DNA of 64,000 nt from Dyadobacter chenwenxiniae (GTDB lineage: Bacteria; Bacteroidota; Bacteroidia; Cytophagales; Spirosomataceae). The notes beneath the pieces are model-generated. The model saw nothing but the letters and a program-made list of their open reading frames with translations. It was not told the DNA's origin and did no database searches. The number at the start of each line of letters is the position of its first letter. Positions within the stretch are counted from its first letter, which is position 1. Made by a program: the position numbers and the translations under genes. This document shows positions 26,611 to 34,806 of this stretch, one piece after another. Location of the stretch: NCBI RefSeq assembly GCF_022869785.1, contig NZ_CP094997.1:186001-250000 (forward strand), in the 5' to 3' direction.

Positions 26611-27756
26611 TCATTCAAAATAATTCAAAACACCAAATCCTTCTTTCAATAGCAATTGATCTTTTTGGAACAAACGTAAATCAGAAGTTGCCATATCTTC
26701 AATTAGCATATCAAGTGTATGCTTAGGTTTCCATCCAAGTTTTTCATCACATTTTCCTGGATTTCCGATTAACAGATCAACTTCGGTTGGGCGGTAATAT
26801 CTTGGATCGATTTTCAGGACAGTAGTTCCTGTTTTCAAATGTTCACCATTTGCAATTCCCAGTTCTGCAAGGCGAGCTGTGTCAATCGCAGATATTGTGC
26901 CTACTTCATTTTCTTCCGTACCAGTGAACGTTAATTCAACGCCTAGGAAAGCAAACGTTTTACGGATAAATTCACGAACACGCGTTGTTACACCGGTTGC
27001 AATAACAAAGTCTTCAGAAACTTCCTGTTGCAAAATCAGATACATCGCCTCAACATAATCTTTCGCATGTCCCCAGTCGCGTTGCGAATCAATGTTCCCC
27101 ATATAAAGGCAATCCTGTAACCCCAAAACAATCTTGGCAGCAGCTCTTGTGATTTTTCGTGTTACAAAAGTTTCTCCGCGTAGTGGAGATTCGTGGTTAA
27201 ATAGAATTCCGTTGGAAGCGAACATTCCATATGCTTCTCTGTAATTCACCGTAATCCAGTACGCATACATTTTTGCAACTGCATAAGGAGAACGTGGGTA
27301 AAACGGTGTTGTTTCCGATTGTGGAACCTGCTGTACCAATCCGTATAGTTCCGAAGTCGAAGCCTGATAGATTTTGGTCTTTTTGGTTAAACCCAATAGG
27401 CGCACCGCTTCAAGAATACGAAGTGTGCCAATTCCATCGGCGTTAGCTGTATATTCCGGCATCTCAAAACTTACTTGAACATGGCTCATCGCAGCCAGGT
27501 TATAAATTTCATCCGGTTGAACTTCCTGAATGATCCGGGTAAGGTTCATCGAATCGGTAAGGTCGCCGTAATGTAGAATGAATTTAGGGTTAGCTACGTG
27601 CGGGTCTTCATAAAGATGATCGATACGGTCCGTGTTGAAAAGCGAACTTCTGCGTTTCAGACCGTGAACGGTGTAACCCTTGCTTAGTAAAAGTTCAGAC
27701 AGATAAGCTCCATCCTGTCCTGTTACCCCTGTAATTAATGCTACCTTGTTTGCCAT
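26611..27756 (-). CDS. gmd: GDP-mannose 4,6-dehydratase
   Basis: This enzyme turns GDP-D-mannose into GDP-4-keto-6-deoxy-D-mannose, the first step to GDP-L-fucose. The start at 27756 (MANKVALITGVTGQDG) gives 381 residues, normal for the family; the frame is open 57 bases further back but that extension has no homology-like sequence. Seen are GVTGQDG (10-16), the GLKRRSS loop, YQASTSELYG, the catalytic YAVAK, and FNHESPLRGETFVTRKI. It follows fcl in the same direction with a gap of about 110 bases. Confidence 0.97.
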   Translation of the reverse strand: MANKVALITGVTGQDGAYLSELLLSKGYTVHGLKRRSSLFNTDRIDHLYEDPHVANPKFILHYGDLTDSMNLTRIIQEVQPDEIYNLAAMSHVQVSFEMPEYTANADGIGTLRILEAVRLLGLTKKTKIYQASTSELYGLVQQVPQSETTPFYPRSPYAVAKMYAYWITVNYREAYGMFASNGILFNHESPLRGETFVTRKITRAAAKIVLGLQDCLYMGNIDSQRDWGHAKDYVEAMYLILQQEVSEDFVIATGVTTRVREFIRKTFAFLGVELTFTGTEENEVGTISAIDTARLAELGIANGEHLKTGTTVLKIDPRYYRPTEVDLLIGNPGKCDEKLGWKPKHTLDMLIEDMATSDLRLFQKDQLLLKEGFGVLNYFE

Positions 27757-27866
27757 TGTATTTATCGTTAAGTAAAAGTCTAATTTTGATTTAAAAAGAA
27801 TATTTTTGAGCAAAGAGCTTGATTCCGAATGCTGTATAAGGGCTTGATAGAGCCAAATTCAGTTGA

Positions 27867-28808
27867 CTAAACCGTATACACTTCCTGATTTGCTAAGAAG
27901 TCTTCGTAAGCCAGAGCAACTCCTTCTGGCAATTCAATGGTGTGCTTCCATCCCTGTGCGTGCAGTTTCGAGACATCCATGAGTTTCCTTGGAGTGCCGT
28001 CCGGCTTGGAGGTGTCCCATTTTATTTCACCTTCATAGCCGGTAGTTTTAGCAACCAGTTCAGTCAATTCTTTGATAGACAGGTCTTCCCCAGTTCCGAC
28101 ATTGACCAATTCGCGACCATTGTATGTTTCCATGAGGTACAAACATGCTTCCGCCAGATCGTCTGCGAAAAGAAATTCACGTTTGGGTGATCCCGTTCCC
28201 CAAGCCTCCACGAAAGGTTTATTTGCTTCTTTTGCTTCGTGGAATTTGCGGATCAAAGCGGGCAGAACATGAGAGTTTTTCAGGTTATAATTGTCGCCGT
28301 AGCCATACAAATTCGTCGGCATTACACTTATAAAGTTGCAGCCATACTGATCATGATATGCTTCGCAGAGTTTAATTCCGGCAATTTTTGCGATGGCATA
28401 AGGTTCGTTTGTCTCTTCCAACAAGCCCGTCAACAAATAGTCTTCTTTTAAAGGTTGTGGAGCCAGCTTTGGATATATACACGAGGATCCCAAAAACATG
28501 AGCTTGCTCACTTTATGGAGATAGGCCTGGTGAATTACGTTTGCTTCAATCATCAAATTTTCATAAATGAAATCTGCCCTGTATGTGTTGTTGGCCACGA
28601 TTCCGCCCACTTTGGCGGCTGCGAGAAACACATAGTCAGGTTTTTCTTCCGCAAAAAAATCGGCAACATCCTGCTGATTGCGCAAGTCCAGTTCAGATGA
28701 AGTCCTTGTTACAATGTTACTGTAACCCTTCTGGCTCAGCGCCCTGTGAATAGCGGATCCAACCATTCCACGATGGCCGGCTATGTATATTTTATCTGAT
28801 TGTTTCAT
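27867..28808 (-). CDS. fcl: GDP-L-fucose synthase
   Basis: The 313-residue epimerase/reductase converts GDP-4-keto-6-deoxymannose to GDP-L-fucose using NADPH. It shows GHRGMVGSAI (from residue 11), FLGSSCIYPKLAPQP, the catalytic YAIAKIAGIKLCEAY and the MPTNLYGYGDNY segment, all diagnostic. Together with manC upstream and gmd downstream it gives the GDP-fucose branch; the mannose phosphate isomerase and phosphomannomutase needed upstream are not in this window. Confidence 0.97.
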   Translation of the reverse strand: MKQSDKIYIAGHRGMVGSAIHRALSQKGYSNIVTRTSSELDLRNQQDVADFFAEEKPDYVFLAAAKVGGIVANNTYRADFIYENLMIEANVIHQAYLHKVSKLMFLGSSCIYPKLAPQPLKEDYLLTGLLEETNEPYAIAKIAGIKLCEAYHDQYGCNFISVMPTNLYGYGDNYNLKNSHVLPALIRKFHEAKEANKPFVEAWGTGSPKREFLFADDLAEACLYLMETYNGRELVNVGTGEDLSIKELTELVAKTTGYEGEIKWDTSKPDGTPRKLMDVSKLHAQGWKHTIELPEGVALAYEDFLANQEVYTV

Positions 28809-28886
28809 TATGCTTCCTGGATTTGGGTATGGCCATTTAAATACGACGTATTTAAATGCTTGAAATTTGTCGGTCTTCTTTGCTGA

Positions 28887-29891
28887 TTAGTTAACGAGTT
28901 CAGGCTTTTCGCGTTCGAGTCTCTCATAAATCTTCTTCACATCCTGCGAGCTTGATTTTGCTAAAACCAAGATGGCATCGTTGGTCTCTACAAGAACAAT
29001 GTTACTTACGCCCAAAAATTCGACGTGTTTGTCAGAGCCAACCACGCAATTGTTGTCCTTAAAGCGGTGGATTTCTCCTTGACCTTCCCAGTGCTCCCAG
29101 ATAGACTCAAAAGAGCCCAGATCCGACCAGCCGAAGTTTGCCTGAACAACCTTGATCTTCTCAGAACGCTCCATCACCGCATAGTCAATGCTTTTAGAAG
29201 GAATCTGCATGGTCTCATTTTCGGGAAGCAATCCTTCTGTCTGATTTTCATAACAGGTTAAGGCAGTTTGAAGGATATCAGGTTCGTAGCGATTCAATTC
29301 TTCAAGATAGACACCGGCCCGGAAACAAAACATGCCGCTGTTCCACAGGAAATTTCCGGAGTCAATGAACATTTGCGCAGTCTGTTCGTTCGGCTTTTCC
29401 CTGAACGACAGCACTGTGTTGCCGCTGTATTCGATATAACCATATCCTGTTTCCGGCTTCGCAGGAGTAATCCCAAATGTGACCAGATAATCCTGCTCTG
29501 CCAGGGTAACCGCTTCAGCAATGGCATCCGCATAAGCACGTTCATCAGTAATAATGTGATCCGACGGTGTTACCAGTAAAATGTCATCCGGTTGCACAGC
29601 AAAAGCGGCAAATGCAATAGCAGCTGCAGTATTTCTTGGCGCCGCTTCAACGATCTCTGTGAAATCAGTCACACCTGCACGCATCATATCAGCCTGGGAG
29701 AGGAGGTAGTTGTCTTTGTTTCCTACCACCAGCGTACTATCAACGGATAGCATACTTCTCTCCGCGGTAAGTTGAAAAAGCGATTTGTCCCCGAACATGG
29801 GAATATATTGCTTAGGCATGGATTTCCGGGATACAGGCCATAAACGGCTTCCTACTCCTCCCGATAATATAACATGAATAAGTTTTGACAT
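28887..29891 (-). CDS. manC: Mannose-1-phosphate guanylyltransferase
   Basis: The 334-residue protein makes GDP-mannose from GTP and mannose-1-phosphate. It begins with the nucleotidyltransferase signature ILSGGVGSRLWPVSRKSMPK (residues 8-27) and has VTPSDHIITDE and YGYIEYSG. Its length corresponds to the single-domain form; the C-terminal phosphomannose isomerase domain of long ManC/AlgA proteins is absent. It begins the nucleotide-sugar part of the capsule operon and is preceded by two very short ORFs and a strong hairpin. Confidence 0.95.
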   Translation of the reverse strand: MSKLIHVILSGGVGSRLWPVSRKSMPKQYIPMFGDKSLFQLTAERSMLSVDSTLVVGNKDNYLLSQADMMRAGVTDFTEIVEAAPRNTAAAIAFAAFAVQPDDILLVTPSDHIITDERAYADAIAEAVTLAEQDYLVTFGITPAKPETGYGYIEYSGNTVLSFREKPNEQTAQMFIDSGNFLWNSGMFCFRAGVYLEELNRYEPDILQTALTCYENQTEGLLPENETMQIPSKSIDYAVMERSEKIKVVQANFGWSDLGSFESIWEHWEGQGEIHRFKDNNCVVGSDKHVEFLGVSNIVLVETNDAILVLAKSSSQDVKKIYERLEREKPELVN

Positions 29892-29910
29892 TTTTTTAGA
29901 TGTTAATCCT

Positions 29911-30051
29911 TTACTTATTTTCCTTGCCTCTTCGAAAGCTTGTTTTCAGCAAAATAGCCTGGGAAGATTGTTGGTTATTTGGAAGTTGAGTAATCTTGTC
30001 AAGGGCATTGTCCACATACGTTGCCCGCTCATCTGGTTGATAAGGCAACAT
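29911..30051 (-). CDS. Short ORF (46 aa) just before manC
   Basis: ATG at 30051, stop at 29911, ending 19 bases before the manC start. The peptide (MLPYQPDERATYVDNALDKI...) is hydrophilic, rich in Gln/Asn and basic at the end (FRRGKENK). It matches no family I recognise. It might be a leader peptide, a small protein or chance; its position and close spacing to manC are the only support. Confidence 0.25.
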   Translation of the reverse strand: MLPYQPDERATYVDNALDKITQLPNNQQSSQAILLKTSFRRGKENK

Positions 30052-30117
30052 TTATGCACCGAAACTAATGGGACCTGGACTCACTTCTGCTATTTTCCTA
30101 GTTTATAGTAAGAACAA

Positions 30118-30252
30118 CTAAATAAGACCTGATTGAGGTGGTTGTGGAACAACAACGAGTTTATACAGCCCGCTGGTTATGTTGGGAAGAGTCTGCGAAT
30201 GCAACAGGTAATTTCCTGGCAATCCTGTAAAGTTAGATCTGTATTTTTTCAT
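30118..30252 (-). pseudogene. Short ORF (44 aa) resembling the end of a T9SS sorting domain
   Basis: ATG at 30252, stop at 30118. The peptide contains LPGNYLLHSQTLPNITSGLYKLVV, in which GNYLL and SGLYKLVV resemble the last strands of a type A T9SS sorting domain (compare GTYLLKLQT in the giant protein). It lacks any signal peptide or the rest of such a protein, so it may be the degraded 3' end of a lost secreted-protein gene. A functional small peptide cannot be excluded. Confidence 0.3.
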
Positions 30253-30434
30253 ATAACGTTGAGTTAAAATGGCAACATATCAAATGACAATAATCTAATC
30301 TTCATTTTGATAGTAGCCCCAGCTGTTGTAGCTAACTAAAAATAATTCAATTTGTACTAAACTGCAAATTTGCGGCGCAAATCCTGGTTATTTTACAATT
30401 AATGCTTTGATAGATGGTATTGGCTAGATTCTGC

Positions 30435-30495
30435 TAATGTTTCAAAACATATATCCATATGCAACCCGCATATGGATATATGTTTTGAAACATTA
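30435..30495 (-). terminator. 28-bp perfect hairpin directly after the wzc stop codon
   Basis: The arms 30435-30462 and 30468-30495 are perfect reverse complements with a five-base loop (AACCC). The stem begins one base after the wzc stop codon. On the minus strand it is not followed by a T-run, so it is not a textbook intrinsic terminator; it may attenuate transcription into manC or protect the 3' end of the wza-wzc message. Confidence 0.7.
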
Positions 30496-32868
30496 TTATC
30501 TACCAACCAATTTTTTAAGACGGGTACCCATGTTCTGTACACGACCTTCGGTTTCCTCTGCATAATATCCGTATCCATAACCACCGTAACCGTATCCGTA
30601 ACCGTATCCTGCGCCATAGTTAACACCATTAAAGATCACGGCAAGATTGCTGAAACGACGGGCGCGTTGAAGCTCGCCAATTCGCTTTAAGTGATCAAGG
30701 ATAGTGTAGTTGAAACGCACAAGGTACAAAGTTGCATCAACGTGCTCTGCAATAAGGGCAGAATCCGTTACCAATCCATAGGGTGGAGAATCGATCAAAA
30801 TATAATCATACTTTTCACGAAGTTCTGCCAGCATTACCGGTAATCGGCCGTTGCTCAAAAGCTCTGACGGGTTAGGTGGTATCGGACCGCTGGTCAGTAC
30901 ATCAAATTTTGGGTGGACGCCTGAGCTTTGAATAAAATCTTCATAGTGGCCCTGGCCAATCAAACAGTTCGATGCACCAGTTTTGTTTGAAACTAAAAGA
31001 CGTTCATGCAATGTCGGCTTCCGTAAATCCAGACCAATTAATAGTACGCGTTTGTCGGAATATGCCAAACTTGCCGCCAGGTTGATACTGATAAAGCTTT
31101 TCCCTTCACCACCGATCGAAGATGTGAACATGAGTACGCGGCAAGTGCCGTCACCCAGATACTGGAGGTTCGTTCGTAATGCCCTAAACTGTTCAGCGAC
31201 AGCACTTCTACTTGTCATTTTGATAATGCTTTCCTCTCCGGGCTGGCCATTTGCAGCTGTTTTCATCTGACCTATTTCTCCAAGAATAGAAGAGTGGGTA
31301 ACATTTTCAATGTCCTCTCTTGTTTGGACCCTGTTATTTAGTAAGAAAAGCAGATTAATCAACAACAAAGGAAGTATAAGTCCTGCAACACCTGAACCAA
31401 GCCATACCAGCATTTTCTTTGGCTTAATTGGTTTGAAAGTAGAAATCGGCGCATCGATCAAGCGGCTATCTGTAACAGTAGATGCATAAGCCAAAGCTGT
31501 TTCTTCTCTTTTTTGCAAAAGATACAAATATAACTCCTCCTTGATAGCTTGCTGACGTTTGATGCCTACGAACTCCCTTTCTTTTTTAGGAATGCTGCGA
31601 AGACCGGCAGAGAACCTTGTATTGATTCCTTCCAGGTTATTCTTCGTTACAGCCATCCCACGCTTTAAGTTCTGCACGTTCTCGCGAATTGACTGCCTCG
31701 TACCCGCTAATTGCGTATTAATGGTCTGTAATAATGGGTTATTTGGAGAAGTTGTCCGAGCATATCTTTCTCTCTGCAGCTCCAAATCATTAAATTTGGT
31801 CAAAAGTGATACCAAAACGGGATCATCTATCATATAGGTTGCGGGCGCAACAGCACCTTCCCCGGCATTCTGAATATAGTTATCTACACTTTCCAGGATG
31901 CTGATCTTCGTATTTACCTCATTTAGTTTGGAATCGTTTTCCTTGATATTTTCCAGGAAAAGCTGGGACTCAGCACTGATGTCTGTAATGCCTTGATTTG
32001 TCTTATACGACTCAACATCTTTCTCCACATCGCCAAGTTCGCCGGTTATCAGGCCAAGACGATTCTCAATAAACTTTAATGTGTTACTAGCTTCACTATT
32101 CTTGTCGTTCAGAGACGATTGAATATATACATCCAGTAACTTGTTTAAAACATCCTTCGACCTTTGAACATCAACATCTTCATAGATAATTTCCAGCACC
32201 GTGCTTTTAATATTCGGTTGTTGCACACTTACCCTTTGCAAAATACTTTCGGCTAGATTCTTAACATCCGTAAAATTAATTGTGATGTCCTTGAATTCAG
32301 AATCCTGCCCCTTGGTTACAATGAAAGCTCCCCAGCTGTTATTAAACCTTTGGTTAAAAGTAAATAGCTGCTCTTCGTCATTAAACCTGAAGTGCGCGCT
32401 ATCAACCATGTGAATGGTCATTGGCTCTTCGTATGCGAATTCTGTAATAACTTCCGGCTTGATTTTAACTGGTGTCTTACTATATAAGTCGACGGTTCTC
32501 AAACCATCCTTGGTTGTATACGTCACATCCAGGCCCAACTCTTTAACTACCTGTTCAATGAGGGTCTGTGACTTAAAAATCTCCATTTCATTCTCAACAG
32601 TCTTGTTTCCGCCGAACTGCGAACTCATTTCCGTCAGAATGTCCCCCTGCGAGCCGCCAAGGCTTTTTTCCTCCTTGATCAGGATGCTTGTTTTTGTGCT
32701 GTAAACAGGCTGGGAGATTTGCAGATAAAAGAAAGCGGCAGTCAGGAAAAGAAACAGAAAGATTGGGAACATGTACCAATATCTTATCAGTCTCCTAATG
32801 TATTCATTAAGGTTAAAGCTCGGCTCGTTCTCCTCAAAGCCTTTACGATTCGAATTCAGATCTTCCAT
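30496..32868 (-). CDS. wzc: Wzc-type polysaccharide co-polymerase / tyrosine autokinase
   Basis: The 790-residue inner-membrane protein controls chain length and export. Membrane segments lie near residues 30-50 and 485-510, enclosing a periplasmic Wzz-like domain with coiled-coil stretches. The cytoplasmic BY-kinase domain has Walker A SSIGGEGKS (about 582-590), Walker A' VLLIGLDLRKP and Walker B YDYILIDSPP (about 688). The C-terminal tail is Tyr-rich, GYGYGYGYGGYGYGYY (about 752-770), the expected autophosphorylation cluster, followed by a basic end. It follows wza by 37 bases and is presumably dephosphorylated by the PHP phosphatase encoded upstream. The Tyr-Gly tail is written in imperfect hexanucleotide repeats (30562-30612), which could vary in length. 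Confidence 0.95.
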   Translation of the reverse strand: MEDLNSNRKGFEENEPSFNLNEYIRRLIRYWYMFPIFLFLFLTAAFFYLQISQPVYSTKTSILIKEEKSLGGSQGDILTEMSSQFGGNKTVENEMEIFKSQTLIEQVVKELGLDVTYTTKDGLRTVDLYSKTPVKIKPEVITEFAYEEPMTIHMVDSAHFRFNDEEQLFTFNQRFNNSWGAFIVTKGQDSEFKDITINFTDVKNLAESILQRVSVQQPNIKSTVLEIIYEDVDVQRSKDVLNKLLDVYIQSSLNDKNSEASNTLKFIENRLGLITGELGDVEKDVESYKTNQGITDISAESQLFLENIKENDSKLNEVNTKISILESVDNYIQNAGEGAVAPATYMIDDPVLVSLLTKFNDLELQRERYARTTSPNNPLLQTINTQLAGTRQSIRENVQNLKRGMAVTKNNLEGINTRFSAGLRSIPKKEREFVGIKRQQAIKEELYLYLLQKREETALAYASTVTDSRLIDAPISTFKPIKPKKMLVWLGSGVAGLILPLLLINLLFLLNNRVQTREDIENVTHSSILGEIGQMKTAANGQPGEESIIKMTSRSAVAEQFRALRTNLQYLGDGTCRVLMFTSSIGGEGKSFISINLAASLAYSDKRVLLIGLDLRKPTLHERLLVSNKTGASNCLIGQGHYEDFIQSSGVHPKFDVLTSGPIPPNPSELLSNGRLPVMLAELREKYDYILIDSPPYGLVTDSALIAEHVDATLYLVRFNYTILDHLKRIGELQRARRFSNLAVIFNGVNYGAGYGYGYGYGGYGYGYYAEETEGRVQNMGTRLKKLVGR

Positions 32869-32905
32869 GAGTTGAGTATGATTTCTTGGTTCACTAGGTT
32901 AACAA

Positions 32906-33730
32906 TTAATTGGTCAAATTCAGTATAAGGATACCAAGCGTGCTTATCCCTCCTACAATAGTTACGAGCAATGGCACTGTCCTGATCCTGCTGTCCGTAT
33001 CCAGCATACGCGCCTTCACCGGTTCAACATAGATCACATCGTTTTTATGGAGATAATAGTAGGGAGAGCTGAATATATCTCTTGAGGTAAGGTCAATCCG
33101 TGCGTATTCGCGCTTGCCGTTTTCTTCTCTGATGATCATTACATTGGCACGGTTCCCGTATATGGTCAAATCACCTGCAAGACTTAGCACTTCGGGAAGT
33201 GTGATTTTTTCGTCAGGAATTACGTAGACCGCGGGAAGCTTTACTTCGCCCAGTACGGATATTTTGAAGTTCAGGTTACGTACAATGACAGAAGGCTCTT
33301 TCAGGTAGTTTTGCAGGCGAATCCGGATGGAGTCTGCTGCCTGAGAAGTTGTTAGTCCGGAAACCCTCATTTTACCGATAAGAGGAATTTCAATGTCTCC
33401 TTCCATATCTACCAAATAACCCAGCGGCTGCAATCTTGAGCCGCCAATGTTTGAATAGTTAGTACTTGAAGTGGTAAATAAGTTAGGCGTATTAAAAACT
33501 TCATTAGCCTCGGCATTCAAACTTCCCACGATAATGGAAAGGATATCGCTCGATTGAAGTTTAGGAATATATTTTTGGGTAATTTCTTGAGAAGAGTAGC
33601 GCGAAGAGTCTCCTTGGAAATATACAATCGTTTTTGGGGAGACGCAAGAAGTCATTCCTCCCATCATCGCCATGCCGGCGACAATCAATAAACAGCAAAA
33701 TCTTGTTAAATACGTAAGATCCAATTTCAT
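32906..33730 (-). CDS. wza: Wza-type polysaccharide export lipoprotein
   Basis: The 274-residue outer-membrane export protein has a signal sequence ending at a lipobox-like GMTSC (Cys29), then the poly-export region (YFQGDSSRYSSQEI...LQSSDILSIIVGS), two SLBB-like parts (GYLVDMEGDIEIPLIGKMRVSG and FKISVLGEVKLPAVYVIP) and a hydrophobic C-terminal helix (LLVTIVGGISTLGILILNL) like Wza homologues. It is followed by wzc after 37 bases. A good promoter candidate lies about 200 bases upstream, giving a long leader. Confidence 0.93.
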   Translation of the reverse strand: MKLDLTYLTRFCCLLIVAGMAMMGGMTSCVSPKTIVYFQGDSSRYSSQEITQKYIPKLQSSDILSIIVGSLNAEANEVFNTPNLFTTSSTNYSNIGGSRLQPLGYLVDMEGDIEIPLIGKMRVSGLTTSQAADSIRIRLQNYLKEPSVIVRNLNFKISVLGEVKLPAVYVIPDEKITLPEVLSLAGDLTIYGNRANVMIIREENGKREYARIDLTSRDIFSSPYYYLHKNDVIYVEPVKARMLDTDSRIRTVPLLVTIVGGISTLGILILNLTN

Positions 33731-33926
33731 AAATACGCGATGAGTAAAATATATTTTTAATGTAAATGATTGTTATTCAACTTGTTCTATGCGTCTTCAA
33801 GTAAATAGGGTAATTTTTAGTCAAAGGGAAACGCTTATCAAAAATGAAGTGGAAAAGCATTGTGACCGAAGGTAATAAAGTTTGTTCTTGGTAATGTACA
33901 ACTACAGACTTTATGAAATTCTATCA
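33731..33926 (-). promoter_or_regulatory. Long untranslated leader of wza
   Basis: About 190 bases separate the predicted start of transcription (near 33920) from the wza ATG at 33730. The leader has no ORF of note and contains GGTAAT twice (plus-strand reading, 33870-33900). Such a leader gives room for post-transcriptional or processive antitermination control; no known riboswitch was recognised. Confidence 0.35.
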
Positions 33927-33960
33927 CAAATATAGAATAAATTCAATTACGGTCATCAAA
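33927..33960 (-). promoter_or_regulatory. Candidate Bacteroidetes promoter for wza-wzc
   Basis: On the minus strand TTTG (33960-33957) is followed after 22 bases by TATATTTG (33934-33927), a close match to the -33 TTTG / -7 TAnnTTTG promoter of Bacteroidetes. It overlaps the end of the phosphatase gene and suggests wza-wzc can be transcribed on their own. Confidence 0.6.
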
Positions 33961-34693
33961 TATTTATAAGTTTTTCGTTTTGAAACGGATAACTTAATAT
34001 CCAGTTGTTTTTGTTACTTTTCTGAATCATATCCAAATGCTGGATTTTGTGAGCGTCAGTGCCTAAAAATGTGATTAAATTATTTTTTAGCAACCATTCA
34101 GCCATTTTCAGGATATTTTCTCCGTAGTAACCACTAAGTGAGAGGACGTTTACTTGCAATTCGCAGCCTTGATCCACTAGTTTTTTGTAGATGCTGGGGT
34201 CCGAATAGAAATAAGTATATCTTTCGGGGTGAGCAAGAACAGGCTGATAGCCTTTCTGAACAATGGCAAACAGATTTTCAGTCGTGTTCAACAAAGGTGT
34301 TGAATAGGGTAACTCCACCAGCAGCCGATTCCCGGGCAATGTTAACAGCTCGCGACCCTGAGCAATCATTTCATTGAAATGTTCATCAATGAAATATTCC
34401 GCTGCGGCGTCAATTTGAATAGTCAGCCCTGCATCACGACTGGCTTGTCTTACTTCCTGCAGTTTTTCACGGATTATTTCTGGGGTGTTCTTATAGCAAT
34501 CCCACATGACGTGGGGCGTTGTCACAATCCTGGAATACCCAAGCAACTGCATTTTAGAAACCATATCTACCGCTTCTTCGATCGTTTGCACACCATCGTC
34601 TATTCCTGGAAGCACATGAGAGTGTATATCGATGCCTATGGATTCCAGACTTATGGTTTTAGATTTTTTCTTATCAAATAGCCAATTCAGCAT
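33956..34693 (-). CDS. PHP-family protein-tyrosine phosphatase (CpsB/CapC/YwqE type)
   Basis: The 245-residue cytoplasmic metalloenzyme has the PHP motifs IDIHSHVLPGIDDG (HxH at residues 24 and 26), VTTPHVM, VLAHPERY and FLGTDAH. Relatives (CpsB of Streptococcus, YwqE of Bacillus) remove phosphate from the tyrosine tail of the capsule BY-kinase. This pairs with the Tyr-rich Wzc encoded two genes further on; Proteobacteria usually use the unrelated Wzb instead. It lies between wzi and wza. Confidence 0.93.
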   Translation of the reverse strand: MLNWLFDKKKSKTISLESIGIDIHSHVLPGIDDGVQTIEEAVDMVSKMQLLGYSRIVTTPHVMWDCYKNTPEIIREKLQEVRQASRDAGLTIQIDAAAEYFIDEHFNEMIAQGRELLTLPGNRLLVELPYSTPLLNTTENLFAIVQKGYQPVLAHPERYTYFYSDPSIYKKLVDQGCELQVNVLSLSGYYGENILKMAEWLLKNNLITFLGTDAHKIQHLDMIQKSNKNNWILSYPFQNEKLINI

Positions 34694-34806
34694 AATATTT
34701 TTCGGTTCAATACTTACGATAATAATCTGCGTAAGCTTTCACCGGATATTGAAAATGTTTTAGTTGATTTTATATTAATTAACGTGCTCTTGGAACTAGT
34801 CTGCAA

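Larger units (their letters stand above)
29892..30434. other. 543-bp gap between wzc and manC
   Basis: No normal-sized gene fits here. On the minus strand there are two ORFs of 46 and 44 codons, described separately, which together fill much of the gap. No convincing TAnnTTTG promoter was found; TAGTTTCG around 30065-30072 on the minus strand is one base off. The wzc-side boundary is a large hairpin. Confidence 0.5.

Noticed and set aside
30399..30629. 76-codon frame over the end of wzc with alternating Thr/Val/Asp
   Set aside because: It is an out-of-frame reading of the Tyr-Gly hexanucleotide repeats and the hairpin.
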